From the NCBI GenBank assembly GCA_930367205.1, contig OV884011.1:112769139-112833138 (forward strand): a stretch of DNA of 64,000 nt, read 5' to 3'. Positions 12,190 to 26,200 of the stretch are shown here, one piece after another (position 1 is the stretch's first letter; the number at the start of each line of letters is the position of its first letter). The notes under the pieces are model-generated. The model ran no database searches and had not been told where the DNA came from. It was given only the letters and a program-made list of their open reading frames with translations. The position numbers and the translations under genes are program-made. Source of the stretch: Acanthosoma haemorrhoidale (taxonomy: Eukaryota; Arthropoda; Insecta; Hemiptera; Acanthosomatidae).

Positions 12190-13450
12190 TAAACAGGTTG
12201 TGAGCAGGTTTCATTGTTCATTCAGGTTGTATTGTTATTGTTCGAGCCAAAACATAGGACGCATCACTGTGCGATACGCTTTGCATATTTTTATACACTG
12301 CAGGCTTTAAAGATTTGTCAGTTTTTCCTGTGTTCTTTCTAAGGACATCTTGCAAAATTGGTTCGGTGTACATGTTTGGTATTAATGCTCCTTATATACG
12401 ACTTTCAATGTGTCCGATCTCATTCCCCGTTTAAGCGCCCTGCAGACGGGGACAGTAGTGGCGCTACTACTAGCTAGTGACCCAGCACTTCCTAATTTTG
12501 GTTAATATTTCTTGAACCTCTTCTCTTAACGATGTAAAATATCACTTACAGCCTCATCAGCTGCTTCTTCATTTTGTTCATCAACCTCTTCCATGTTTTC
12601 ACAGATTCTGTGACAATGTCCACACAAAACTGGCTACTGAGTCCCACTTCTGTCCTCGTGTTTTAGTTGCTTTTAGGTTAGTTTTAGTTTCTACGCTAAC
12701 AGCATTATAAGAATCAAATTCCACAATACACGTATATGTTTTGTTCCTATGAAGTTTTTGGCCCCACAACACCCTCTAAGTACTTTATTCTATCTTTCTG
12801 CGCTGATCTGTTATTGTTATTTTATTGAGGTAGCTGTTGTTTGCTCGAGGAGATGGTGTGATTAGATTTATCACTGTTAACGTTTAATTTGCTTCCTTCT
12901 GACTCTGATAGAATATTGAATAAATTACTGATGTTTTCTTTAGAGATTTATGATCGATTAGAAGTAATATACCATCAGCATATTCAGTGAGGTATTAGAA
13001 ACGTCGAAAATGGTGTTAATTAATGCGTTCCAAAGCGTAGGTAACAAGCTTGATCCTTGTGGGATGATCAATGGTGATAGGAGGCTTTCTGAACCTCTAA
13101 TTATCACATTTTATAATAAGTGGTAGTCCAGAAAAATCGTGAAATAAGAATTAATAGATTTTTGGTAAATTGCTCCAATAACATCCAGACTCGCCACAAG
13201 AATGTTAGAATTCCATTTCAGTGCTTTTTTGAATCATAAATCCGAATTAATGTTTGTTCCCTTAACGATTTTTATTGAGCAAATATTTGAGTCAAAAATT
13301 AAATATTTTGTCAAAACCTTTGGAAATAGCCGGGAGGAAACTTGGTGGGCTATATATATGTACATTCCTTGTTTCGGGACTGGGATGAGTATTGCTTGCT
13401 TCCCTATCTTAGTGGTTTGACATTTTTCACAGACAAAATGTTTGTTATCA
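12190..13450 (-). pseudogene. Degraded R1-like LINE reverse transcriptase
   Basis: The minus strand reads KQAILIPVPKQGMYI near 13410-13360 and SNILVASLDVIGAIYQKSI near 13210-13150 (the LD-x-x-x-A palm block). IIPQGSSLLPTLWNALIN follows near 13068-13010 (the PQGS-x-L-x-P-x-LWN block), then SLNMLMVYYF where YADD would be expected. Near 12425-12250 it reads TLKVVYKEH, then KICKAYRTVMRP, which corresponds to the C-terminal 'RICKAYRT' region of R1/I-like elements. Many stops and frameshifts; no catalytic DD pair survives. Clade assignment rests on PQGS-LWN and KAYRT and is moderate. Confidence 0.65.
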
Positions 13451-14185
13451 TCTTGGAAAACACTACACAGTATTGTTAACGATTCGTGAGTTTACATTGT
13501 CCCATTCAATTGCTTTCTTATAATTGAGGTAGGTATTCTATTGGATTTATGACCTCAGTCAGCCTCCTCTTGTACCTTGTATTGTACATGGTCTTCTTTC
13601 GAAGAGTGCATTGCAGCAGACTATTCATGTATTACTTACAGTTCACTATTTTTCATGAATACTGAAAGAATCTTATAGGGCAGATATATTGCTAATTAAT
13701 GCTAAAATAGTTTTGTTTATGATTGTTAGCAAATATTAGCAACAAAAAAGATTTCCTTGTTATTATTATTTAACTGAAGCATTTTTGTTTTTGTTCTTAT
13801 GATTATTATGAAATAGATAATGGTCGGACTTCAAGGTTTCACCCTTCCTATATTACCGCATTTCGTATGGCTTAAGAGCATTTAGGGCCTAACAATAAAC
13901 TACACAGCTGGCTCCCGCCGCTTAAAAGATCATTCTAAATATTATTTTATTGTTAACATATTGGTTTGAATCCCATCTGAATTATTTTAAGGCATTAATA
14001 GTTATTTCTCTCTATGGTTCTGTGTATTTTCTTGCTGAAAAGCGTCGTTAAGTTATAGTTCAACATCTTAGTTTCGTTTTGATGACTTTGGAATGTTATC
14101 CGGTAATTACTATTTTTAATTAGAATTTGTTCAACTAGTTCTCTTCAATGAGGGTTTTTCCTTCGAAATTCTGGGTGAATTAGGT
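13451..14185. other. No gene seen
   Basis: AT-rich sequence without a recognisable reading frame. Part of it may be the upstream end of the decayed R1-like element. Confidence 0.4.
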
Positions 14186-14459
14186 TTGCTACCGTATTTG
14201 GTGTATAAGATACCAGAAGGGCAAAACCCAGGCCCTCATAACCTTTATTTTGGTTTGATTGACTTTATTCTATTCTCACTTAATAAAGTCGCTATTAATT
14301 TTTCGAAGAAACCCGAATGTTTTTGCAGCTTTAATTATGTGGTGTGTTACAAAGCTAGGATTTTAATCATTAGTTATATTTATGGCTCTCTTTCCCCTTT
14401 TCTGGTCTTCTCTACATTATCAAAACGTTCGTGGAGTTTCCACCAGCTTCATAGGGAAA

Positions 14460-14660
14460 CCCTCAGGGGCATTGGGGGTCCTGGGATGATTTTATATGTA
14501 TTATACATATTGTATGAATATTGATATGAGTGTGAACTGTACATATTGAGTGCGTGGAGTAGTGTATAAGGTATGAATGAGATCTTGAATCACTATTGTT
14601 CTAATGTTGGATAAGCAAATTGTAATTTTACAAATAAAAAACTCTCTTAAAAAAAAATTT
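14460..14660 (+). mobile_element. LINE 3' UTR remnant
   Basis: This tail is homologous to the 3' UTR of the jockey-like element ending at 61156. 'tattgtatgaat' is followed by 'tgtgaactgtacata', 'ggtatgaatgagatc' and 'aaattgtaattttacaaataaaa', with an A-run ending near 14659. The hairpin seen in the 49.0 and 61.1 kb copies is absent, so it belongs to a diverged subfamily. The upstream open frame at 14186-14524 shows no clear reverse transcriptase motifs, so how far the copy extends leftwards is unknown. Confidence 0.55.
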
Positions 14661-16919
14661 AACATAATTATGGAATACTGTCCAAAGAAGTTGGGACTTT
14701 CCTATGAGAAATCACTTATTTTTTACAAGAAACTTTATCGTGGACTCGAACAATAAGCCATTGGAATGATTTACATCACGATTATTTATTCTTTATTTAA
14801 ACGGACAGTCTACAAGGCGCATCTGTTGCAACCATTTCTTATTAACTGTCTATTGATCTAGCGAGTGAGATCTCTCAGCCTCCAACTCTATTGATTATGT
14901 TATCTTTAGTGTATGAGCTGGACTCTGGCGGCTTCGCAGTCAACCATTTGATCTTAACTGCCTCTCTTTATTTTTCCCATTTTACTACCTAAAATATACT
15001 TTTAGTCAGCAAATACCATTTCCGGACCTTCATTTGAAAAAGTGTACGGTTAAGTGTAAGTGAGTGCTGAAATACAGTTATTTACGTGATTAGCATTAGT
15101 ATGGCAAAGTACTTTTATGTATTCAAATTTACTTACCAATTCTTTAAAGGATCGATGACCTCACCATTTTTTTTTACTATTTATAAGATTGTTTTTTACA
15201 ACAAAATTTTTGTTACTTTATTCATCGATTTATAAATGAATTATTATAAATGTATTTAAACTAAATAAAGGACGTAGAGGAATCAACATGACTAATAGGT
15301 TTTTAAAAAAGATATATACACGATCGTGAAAAAGCTATTCCATATTTTAAAATATGTATACTGTATATATATATTTATATTTTTAGCCGTTAAAAAAATC
15401 GTAAATTATTAAAAAAATCTGCCTAAGTCGTTTGGAAGATATTAATACACGATTTATATCGATGGCTCTAAAAACATAATTTTTGTAATATCTCTGAAAT
15501 TATTTTTGCGTTACCATATTTAATGTGTCCTTGACTGCGAGTATAAAATCTGAACATTAGATCTCAAATAGCTTCAAAGCTATTCCTTAAAGGTTGGCAA
15601 AACGTGCCCGATTTTTTTTTTCATGTTGATTTTTGTATACTTCCATTAATTAAAAACTAATCGGCATATTTCGAGGGGTTGTGGAATATACCTTTAAAAT
15701 TCCTGATGCATTTAATTATTTTTACCAACTTCTTCGTTTAACGTACAGATAGACGTCTAACTTGAATGAAAGATCAGGTTCTCCCTTCGGACTCGGCAAT
15801 TAAATCTCTCAACTGTTAGCTCAGAAGCAATCATAGATCAATATTTAAAATTGTTTCTTCAATATTTAGAACAAATCAAAGAAGGTAACGTTTTAAGAGA
15901 ACGAAAGGATGGTTTATCCTAGGAGGGTGCATTTTTGCAATCCCTTAGGATCAGTTTCATAGTCGACCTGACATAGTTTCCGTATCGTCGAGGTCATTGT
16001 TACAAAGCTATCAGTTTCTGTTTGTTTTGTTTTTTATAAAAAGGAATTCTATATTTATCTTGTCGTCAATTTGTTCATATCATCTCATTTTGGTATAGAG
16101 ACTACTCTATTGCCTCGTTATACCTGAATGTGATTACCGAACCCAAGGAAGCTGACTATTTGTATTTTATCTGTCCATAAGTATGTACTTCTGTAACAGT
16201 TGCAAAAATGATCCGATCAATTTTAGATGTATCTTCCGCAACACGCTATTTATTTTAATACAATGGTCGGAATTATGGAAAATAGTCTAATAGTCTCTTC
16301 ATAGGTAATCAAAAATTGAAGACGGTTAAGAAAAAAATAAACGCAAAGATATTCCTTAAAATAAAATAAATGAAACCGTAAGAGCAAACAATAAAAATCC
16401 CATATTCAAATGTTTTAATTTTTCATCTAAGCCGATATTTTGTTTCAGTATTTAAGTCATTTTATTTTTATTTTTTTATCAAATACGTTTTCCTATGACG
16501 AGTACGATTAAAGAAATAGAATTAAGTTTTAGGTCTAAAACATCGAGTATTTTTTCGCAATCATTATTAATAAATCTCAACAAATATTTTAGATGCTCAC
16601 AGATAATTTTTCGAATTGTTCCTTTAATTTCCATATCATTTATTCTATTTATACCTAATTCAAAAACTATAATAGATTTAACTATACTTCAGTCGGTAAA
16701 AATTCATCATTGTCAGAAAATAAAAATAAAAAAGTGTGAGGACAATGATTTGATCTACTGTTGATATATTTTTTAAATTAAAATTGGTCTCTTTTCTAAG
16801 CGGGACCATGGTTATTGAGTTTCTTATACTCCTCAAAAATCTTTATCGACTTTCAACCTGTCGTTTTTGTCCAGTCGATTTATTGTAGTAATAGCTATTA
16901 ACGTAACTGGGACAGTTGA
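14661..16919. other. No gene seen
   Basis: AT-rich DNA with several palindromic AT stretches (for example catattttaaaatatg near 15341). The open frame at 16495-16764 has the composition of random AT-rich sequence. No repeats or RNA genes were recognised. Confidence 0.5.
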
Positions 16920-17214
16920 ACGGCTGAGTTCGTTTCTTTATCTATGGTAAACGTGACATCGGGAGAATTGTTCCGTCAGCAGAGGACTGAGTGAGGCCAT
17001 GTGCGCTGAGAGGCGCCGGCTTGAAAGAGGGATATTTCAATTGATCCCTGCAGGGAAATATTCCCTGAGATGGCAGCCACAACAAAACTTCAGTATCGTC
17101 TCCGCTCCATCAGTGGTCGATGTCGTTCTCAGTGTTGTGATGTTTCCGAAATTGAAATGCTATGATGTAAAGTAGTAGCAGTCCTCTTCTTCCGATTAGA
17201 AACATGCTTAGATA
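16920..17214 (+). promoter_or_regulatory. Possible promoter/5' UTR of p140Cap-like gene
   Basis: This island is visibly richer in G+C than its surroundings. It contains arthropod initiator-like TCAGT motifs, for instance ctcagtgttgtg near 17131. It lies directly upstream of the candidate start codon at 17215. A near-palindrome, gggatatttc...gaaatattccc, sits near 17030-17065. The sequence includes a short open frame starting ATGGCAGCC near 17069 that would act as an upstream ORF if transcribed. Assignment rests on position and composition only. Confidence 0.35.
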
Positions 17215-17248
17215 ATGAACACCGAAAATAAAGCCTCCACCCTGCCGG
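17215..17248 (+). CDS. CG32809-like: Candidate first coding exon, p140Cap-like gene
   Basis: ATG at 17215 has A at -3 and an in-frame TAG immediately upstream (17209-17211). It opens MNTENKASTLP plus one base, then a strong donor G|GTAAGG at 17249. The phase (one base of a Gly codon) is exactly what the exon at 22180 needs, giving ...LPG-RGSGGG. It sits next to a GC-rich island. No homology supports these 11 residues, and other first exons upstream of the window are possible. Confidence 0.45.
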
Positions 17249-20200
17249 GTAAGGTTATCTTACTATGTAAACAACTTTTATTTCTAATATTCTAGCGATT
17301 TAATCGATGTTATCAATAATTCTCTTCACATTTATTCAATATTTGTGACTCAATGTGGATCGAGTTTTAAATTAGATAATTATTTCAAACACCTGCGCGC
17401 TTATTGACAGTTCTTGACAATCTCCAATGACTGTAAACATTATCAACTCATAGAAGGCATCAAATAAATAACGACTTTTTGAATTCTAAATCTAAAAATT
17501 ATTGAACATCTTACAGTATATTATAGCGTTAAGTGTAATTTTAGCAGTCAAAACTATGTTCTTTGATTTATGGTTTGTTGATTGATTTTCTCCTATTCAA
17601 TGGCCCTTAAAGATTGATCTATCATTTTTATTATTTTTTCTATCTTTGCAATTACTTATAACTATCTCAGTTATTTTTTTCTGTAATATTCAAATAAATT
17701 ATTGATTTATATGTGTACAGAAAATATTTACATTCACTTTAGCTGCATTTATTAGAGGGAGATACCAATGTTGTTGACTTTAAAAAACTGTTTATGAATC
17801 TATTATAAAATAGAAATCCTTGAATCAGAATTTATACTAATCATCCTTATCAGGCTGGACTTTAATTGTTTTATATTACATAAATTTATAAGAAATATTC
17901 AGAAATTTTGCTAATGGCAGAATGAAATATTTTTGTATAAATAATAGGTAACTATTAAATAAATTTGTGTATATTTATAATAACAAAATTATTTTATTGG
18001 TTGTACATTTATTTTAGCATACCTCGAATCTAGTAAATAAAACGAGTATAAGTAGCAGTTTTTTTTTTTAGCCTCTAGGTTCATTGAAAAAAAACTAGTT
18101 ATTTTCACAGTGCTACGGGAGCCTATAAATATAGAAATAGCAGTGGAATATCGAGGAGAAGTATTCAAACCAGAATGCTCCCTCACTTTTGAATCAAACT
18201 AGAGAAAAACGGAACGAAAGTTTTGGTCTATTGCCAAGTTGAGTATTTATAGGAAACTTATCTGACCCAGTTCAGGGTGTGATATTGGGACTCATTGTAT
18301 CTTTTTTATTGTAATAACCAATAATCAGACTCATTGCAAATCAATTTGATCTAAGTATATTCTACAGGTACCAGTGATAATTATCTGTAATGTGTTGTCG
18401 GGAGCCGACAAGTACTGTTTTACTCCTTCACAGAGAAGGTATTGTGTCTATTTGATTGTTTAGATATATGTTTTGAATATTTACCTTCCCTTACTTTATT
18501 GTAATCGTAATAAACTATACCCACCTGAATTGGACAGTTCATACTGGTTCGATGACTGGTTCAAGCTTGAAACATTTCCCTAGTAAAATATTTTCAGTTT
18601 ATGCTATGTTTTTGCTGAGAATTAATACATAATTTAATTTTGTAATAAAATATCTGCACTTTTGAAATTTTTAGTTTTACTCATATTTGTAATGTAGTTT
18701 ATACTTGAAAAGCAATTTTTCTTCCTTTTTATCTCCTTATTTTAAATATATACTTATATATAGTAAGAAATACTTCAACAAAATTAGCAATATTGGCATA
18801 CCTATCATAATGACATTGTCTCCTATTATCCCATTACACTATTGTTAATACTTGGGATTTACCACATAAAAGAAACATTCCAGGTGAAATAAAATTTACC
18901 TGTGGTGACATATTTTAATATTTTGTAGAGAATTTAACCAATAGTTAAGAAAACCTACCTACTGTTAAGGTCCTCAGATTTACCATCCTGGAGAGATATT
19001 CACTGTTAAACATGTGCTCTCAATTTTACTCTTTGCTGACTGGTTTATGAAAAGAATAAAATATCAAGAAACCTTGCGATATATTCTTTCAAATGTTTAT
19101 TGTAAACAAGGGAGGTTTTTGAAACTTACAGTTTTTTTTTCTTAATCGTTTCCCATGTTTAACCATGTAAATTAAATATATGAAATTGAAGTATATAAAA
19201 TATTTTTGTCACATCAGCGTTGAAATGTTTTAGGAGTAGTCAGTGGTTGAATATTGAATAATGTCCCTCAGTTGCAGCACTGTATCCATCACTGGACAAA
19301 TATATATTTTAATATTTTTTTTCTTACATTGTTATCCTCATCAGGCCATCAAGATGGGCCACCATGCAAAACTTCTTTTCTTTAGGCCAAATAGGGGGAT
19401 ATTAATGGGTTTTAACTAATTTTGAGAGAAAATGTCTTCATGAAGGTAACTCTTCCTGGCCCTAACAAATGTTAGTTTTTTATACCTCATAATTGTATAC
19501 TGTTGGTAAAATTCTACAAAAAAAAATTTAATTTCTACTTATTTTAAACTATATCAAGTATGTATTTCAACAGGGATAAAGAATTTATAATAAACTGATT
19601 TATTTTTTGTTTATAATTTGTTTTGTTTTTTTAACCATTTCCTCTTAATAAAATGTATATTTACATCACTGTATTTTTGGTTAATTTTTGTTTCTTTAAT
19701 CTATCTCTGCTACTTTACCACTAATATGAAATTATAGCAAAGTATTTTGTATTTAATACCAGAAACTCAGAAACCAACTGGAACTATAATATATATAAAA
19801 AAAACACCAACCTCTTTTATTTTTATAATAGTTTTTTTTCTGTAGAACTATTAATCGATGCTTGATAAATATACCTTGAATATATCTTGCATGTTGGAAT
19901 GTAAATTAATTATATTTAAGTTAATTTATTAGCTAATATCTATTTTACTCATAACATTATTACATAAGAATACTTTTATCCACCTTTTAATTAATTAACT
20001 TACTTATTTCCTTCAACATTTTTCAAAGCTATTTAACAAATTATTTTAGCCTAATCACTAGAATTATATAAGAATGTTTACAAATTATTATTTTTGTATT
20101 TTTAATCCTATATGTTTCATTAAATTGACAATGGATGCGATTCTTGCTACATTATTTTTAGGACTGAAAAGTACAACTAATCCTTTTATTTGTGAAACAG

Positions 20201-23200
20201 CAATTTTAAATCAGATGTCTGCATAACCAATTGTAATGTAAAAAGAAATACAATTTTTGCTATACAGAGCCCCTTACTGTTAAAATGTTACTTTGTCCAT
20301 AAATAAAATTTATTACGTCATTATAGACTTTATATTCATTTGACTGAAGTAAAGTAAATGTAACAGCTCCTGCTTCTTATATTTTTACTTGAAACCATTA
20401 TAAATTTGTACTTGTGTAGCTGTCCCATTTTGTATACATAGATAACTTGAAAATATTAAAATATAAGTATTAATAAGATTGTACAAAACTGGGAATGTTA
20501 ATACACTGGGATGATACTGTTTCACTAAATCACTTCCAATAGCTCAAGTGAAGACAAATTATCATTTGAAGCACGGTCTGCAATTGGAGATTTCGGTAGT
20601 TAATTTAATGGTCAATTGAATATGATCAGCTCTCTGAGTCCTTGAAAGCCTCTCAAACCATGTATTAATTTTGTTTTGTAGTTTTATATCAAATTTTTTT
20701 TCTACAACTTACAAACTGCCCTAGAATTCATTAAATATCCCTGGCAGGAACTCACCAAAGTTTTGCAAAATCTATTCACAAAACATCATCAGAAAAGAGG
20801 ATACCCCCAGAAATATGTACATAAAATAATAGTCCAAGTGAAAAAAAAATTTGTCTTACACTGATATTTTTAAAGGACGTTCTCTCAGCTTTGTTCAATG
20901 AAATCTACTAATCTAATAACAAAACACAAAAGCTCTTTATTGTTCTCTGAATAATCGTAATTGGGCACTTGAATTATCCTTATTGCAGATTCTCCCAAAA
21001 TTTCCAACAAGTTGAGCTTGAAAGTAAAGATATGATCATCAACACAAGCAAGCGTAAGAGATTGCTAGTCCTAGTCAGTAGGGTGATAAAGCCAACAATA
21101 TCTTGTTCTTTAGAAAAATAATGGATGGTAATGCGGAGTATCCATACCTTAGTACCGTAATGAGCTGGAATAGTATAATATCAAATAAGCAATACTATTA
21201 TTGAAAAGAGAAGAGAAAACTGGGGTGAAATGCAAAGCTCCGCATTTTCCTGGGCAGATGCATGCCTGCTCTACTATGGCTGTGAGATCTGGAATCTGGA
21301 ACCTCTGAAATAACATTAGGTGCAAATTATAGCAGCAGGGATTAAATATATCAGAAAGGTGGCCCGTAAAAAAAGAGGAGACGGAATAAGAAATGAAACC
21401 CTAAGAGAAGAGCTCCGAGCATCTGCGGTTAGAGACAAAGTGGAGCTGTCCAAGTTGTTCAGTCATGTTTGTCAAATGAGACCTGATAAATGGAAGCACA
21501 AAAGTTGTTTGATGCTGGATCAAACCAAGGACAGGAGCATGGTAAAATTAAGAAACTTAGCCAGGGATAGGGACTAGCAGCAAACCTCAACCTTGAAGGC
21601 CTTAAAGAAGAAGTTACAAAAACAGATCCGAAAAAAAGTTCTCACGTGTCACACTGTTTTCCATTGTTGGAAAAATTTGTTTACATGATTTTTTGGGTAA
21701 TGTCATTTAAATTGCCTCTCAATAATAGTCTCTGCTCAAAATTATTGGCAACATGTACTGATCATTTTGATTCCGGCATACACTAAAGCTAGAGTCAATA
21801 AATTTCTATATTTCTAATTAAAAATAAACTAATTGTTTGAATATTCAAAATCAGTGAAATTGGTTGAATTTTTGTTTACTTTCATTTTTTTTTTTTTATC
21901 AGTTATTGCTATAAAAATCTATAACCTGATATTCCTCCCTATTGATCTTAAGAACTATGAGATATTTATATGAGCCTTCATTATCCAGTATCAGGATTCA
22001 ACTTGACTGTTAAACACTGGATTTTGTTGTGACTAAAGGGAACCGTATTAATTTTGTTATTAATGGCATGATATACTTTTTTCCTCTGTTTTCTTATGCA
22101 TTATTGTATTCGTTTACCATTTAGCTCAAAATTTTTATGTAGTGTTGATGAATAGAGAATAATTTTTTTTATATTACAGGTAGGGGTAGTGGAGGAGGGA
22201 GCGGCGAAGAGGAAGGGAGCAGTGGGAGAGGCGGTAGCAGGCGCCTGAGAGATGACCTTAGAAGACACACCCTGTCCTCATCGGAGCACAGGTATGCTCA
22301 ACTGAGGAGTGTTGATCTCGAGGTATGTTTTATCAATCAATACTTTCATTGTTCATAATAGAAGATTCTCGTTTATATTCATTACACATGAAACATTAAT
22401 AATGTTTTATAGTTTGGTTGTATTTAGGTCACTATTTTTCTTTAATAGTTGAATTTCATCAGTTCATTTAAAGAGACACAAGGAAGGCTATTGTTTAAAT
22501 TTCTATTTTCTAGATTAAAAAAAAATATATGACATTTGATAAATAATTTGTCCCTGTTGTATCTTTTGACTTGACAAACATAAAGGAGCCCTTTAATTAA
22601 TTAAATAAAATCTATATGACCACAGAGAGATTATGCCTACCAAGGCACCATTATTGATAGAAGATAGTGTTGTAGTCTAGCAGGGTTAGTATCATCATAA
22701 AAATGATACAGATGATTTCAATGTATATTCCATGACATACACTGGACTATGCTGATCTCATCTTGGTTACGATATAATAATGGGAAGTATCAGGATATAA
22801 AAACAAACCTGAAAAGAGTGTAGATCTATTCTTTTAAATAAGCTCTCTTAACCCTCAGCTTAAAAGCTTGAATTTTCACGGTGGTTTCATGGCCTTCAGC
22901 GTCTGGAGTCAGATTGTGTTTCACTCAAGATCCTCTGGTCATTCAGGCTGGGGGTTGGCGAAGTGGACTAGCTTCTCACTTATTACAAGAAATGTACAAT
23001 GCCAAAAGAGCCACAACAAGTCCTCATGTAACAGATGGATTCAATAGCTATGATATGGAGTTAATAACGGGGAATAGGAATTCTAAAAAATGAAAAAAAA
23101 TAATGTACTTGGAACATATCCCAAAGAAATTTTAAAATGGGCACCATATGGAAGAAGAAAGAGGGTTCGTCCTATATCGTCAATAAAAAAATATTAGAGT

Positions 23201-26200
23201 TTCAGATTTTGAAAAAGTAACGAAAGGCAGTGAATGAGCCTATGGTAGGGAATGAACCAGCAGAGAACTGGGGACAATTCCTCCAACACAGTAGGAGGGG
23301 AGCAGGTTATTTTCTTAGAAGAAGAAAACATTTCTTTAATCCTTGTCTCTATATTGTATTGTATAAAATCTGAGGAGTTATTATTTGAGAAACCCATTAA
23401 TAAAAAATAATAAATCCAAATTTGAATTCTTTTAGATAAGGGTTGAAAAATTAAAAAAAAAAAACATGATTTTCAAATGTTTTAACCTTTCTGTAGTGAC
23501 ATATTCTTATATCTGGTGAATGAGTTATCTGTGCAGATTCTCAGCTCACTACGATGCTCTTATAGCTAGCGATAGCTCTTACGCTTTTATTTTCACTTGT
23601 ATGAAAGCTGGCTTTATTTATTTCCTGGATTATATGGTTAGCTATATTTACATTTTTGATTGCTTCCCGCTTGTCAGCGAGGTATGAGGCCTCTTTTGAT
23701 GACATTTTAGTGCTGTGTAATTCATTCACCTTGGATTGTAAAATTGTTATGAAACCTGCTAAAAAAGAGGGTGACTATCAGCTATAAGCAACCAGCAATA
23801 CGGGTAAAACATCTTTTCTCCATACAACAGAGCTCTTTCATGCTTTTCTTGCTTTAAGCAGAATTAAAACCACAATTACTACTTCTAAATACTGTCAATA
23901 ATTAATTAATATTATTGCTTTAAAAATAGTTCCATTTTCAGCAGACTCTGGCATTAATATTTCACGTTTTACACTTACACACTCTTACAGGACAAAATCA
24001 CTCTTTCATATCAATCTTTTATTCATGTGATTTCTATTATTTTCTGATCTATATGTCACTCATTTACCAAACATATATAATGCTATCAAATTGTAAATAT
24101 TTCCCTAGTACTAATTTATATGCCTGAATATCAGATTATAAAAGGATTCCTTTTGATTTTTTTTTTAATGAGGGTAATTTATCTTACTAGTATTACATAA
24201 TATATTTATAAGATATTTTCATTCCTTTTTTATTAAATAGCATTGCATTAATTATTTAATTAATCCCTTAATGTTTTTTTTTTTTACATGCTGCATTTAG
24301 ACTGGGACAAAGTCTAGCCGTAGAAAGGTGATTACTTTCTTAACTTTTCCTTGTTGATTAATGTGAATAAACTTGATATTAAGCTCCTGTTGTGGAAAAG
24401 TTTCTGAAACTTTTATTTATCACCAAACTACATTATGCCATTCTTTTAGTTATGTGCTATTAAATCTGAGAATCATGTGTAAAATAACAACTAATATTTT
24501 CAATATGTACACAATTGACACAAAGAAAAATCCTTTTATCCAATCACCACCCAGCATTTATTTAAAATATTATGATGAATAAAACTATTAAAACTGTCAT
24601 CAGGCACTTTACTTGTCTCTATAAAAAAAAAAAAAATACAAACATTATACATCTATTTTTATTTTTTAATAATTATAAATTTTTGTTATTAATTGGAAAA
24701 TTTTATTTATTTATTCTTCCGTCAAGTCAATAATAATTACCTTTTTTTTTTTTTTTTTTTTTTTTTCCCCCCCTACCTAATGTGTATACATTTCAATAAC
24801 TTCACATCTCATTTACTACAATTTATTAAAAATAACTTAAAAGATCTTAGTTTTATACATCTCACTGCGTTAGGTGATGTCTTAAATGATTCATTCATAT
24901 TTGTATCGTTGTAATGACTTATGGGTTTTGAGTCTTTTTGACATGCCTTAAAAGAAAAAAATGTAGTACTAGTCCCAAACACCAATTATATACTAAGCTC
25001 ATATTTGTGATACCCCTCTTTCGGCATCAATACCAGCCTAACCCATCCCTTAGCCCTTCCTTTGACTATCAATGGTAATAATATTATACTGTATCACTAA
25101 CATTTATACTACGCTAAAAAATAATTAAATGAAATGAAACACAACTTCTTTAACTTTCCACAATAAGTATATTTATTCTATAAACGAGTGCTTCTGCTGC
25201 TGGAGTAGCAGGTCTGACATTATATAATCAGCATTTGCTTCATTTCATTTATTTCACTAGCATAGAAATATACTTATTGCAGAGTTGTGTTTTATTTCAT
25301 CAATTAAAACCCTTAACCATCAATAATACCTGATAATAAATTGTGTTTTACTGATTACAACATAAATTATTATGTATCCACCATATGCTTGACACTAAAG
25401 ATTTACAATATTTTCTGACCAAAAAGAAGTTTTGCTTTGAAAGTTGGACACTGTTCAGAATGCATGCAATTTTTTTTTTTTATACATATGTCTTTGCAGT
25501 TAAGAGAATGAAATTTTTCATGCAAATAGTCAACAATTAGAAATTCATCTTTAATATATGCTAATGAATTTATGCTATTAAAATTAATAAACTTCTAAAT
25601 TTCTATCACATATTTTATGTATTGCTATGTTTCTGTATAATAAATATTAGCAAAAAAATTAAAACCTATTGTTTCATGAAATAGAATAGATTTTTTGTAA
25701 ACAAGCTTTCTCTTTAGAGCAAAGTACATACAATACTCTGTATTCATTAGAATAAAGAATGACTCAGATGAGTATTATGATCTTATGTTCATGACACAAA
25801 CACATTGTTACTATTTTAAGTGTTCAATTTTGAATATTTTGTAACATATAATTAATTTTTTTTATTTATTATCATTTAGTCTCCTCAGCCTCGTGGTTAT
25901 CCTCCTCCTAACATGCTCTTGGACGATGATCCAGGGATTATGTCTGAGGTGGAAACATCTTCCACTGGTTTTCGAAGAGGAAATCGACAAAGGTCATCTC
26001 TACCCGTTGTTCGTACCACTTCCAAAACTCTCGAACGCCCATTAGGTAACGTTTTCAGTTTATATTATTATATTGATAATGTGCCATGCTACTTAAATAT
26101 TTTTTATATCAACATATCAGTTGTTATTATTGCCATGATGATTGATATGTTCACACAATTAAATATAAAAAAAATATTAAAATTATGCAGAATTTTTAGA

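Noticed and set aside
16495..16764. 89-codon open frame on the plus strand.
   Set aside because: Ile/Ser/Lys-rich composition expected of random AT-rich DNA; no domain, splice context or promoter.
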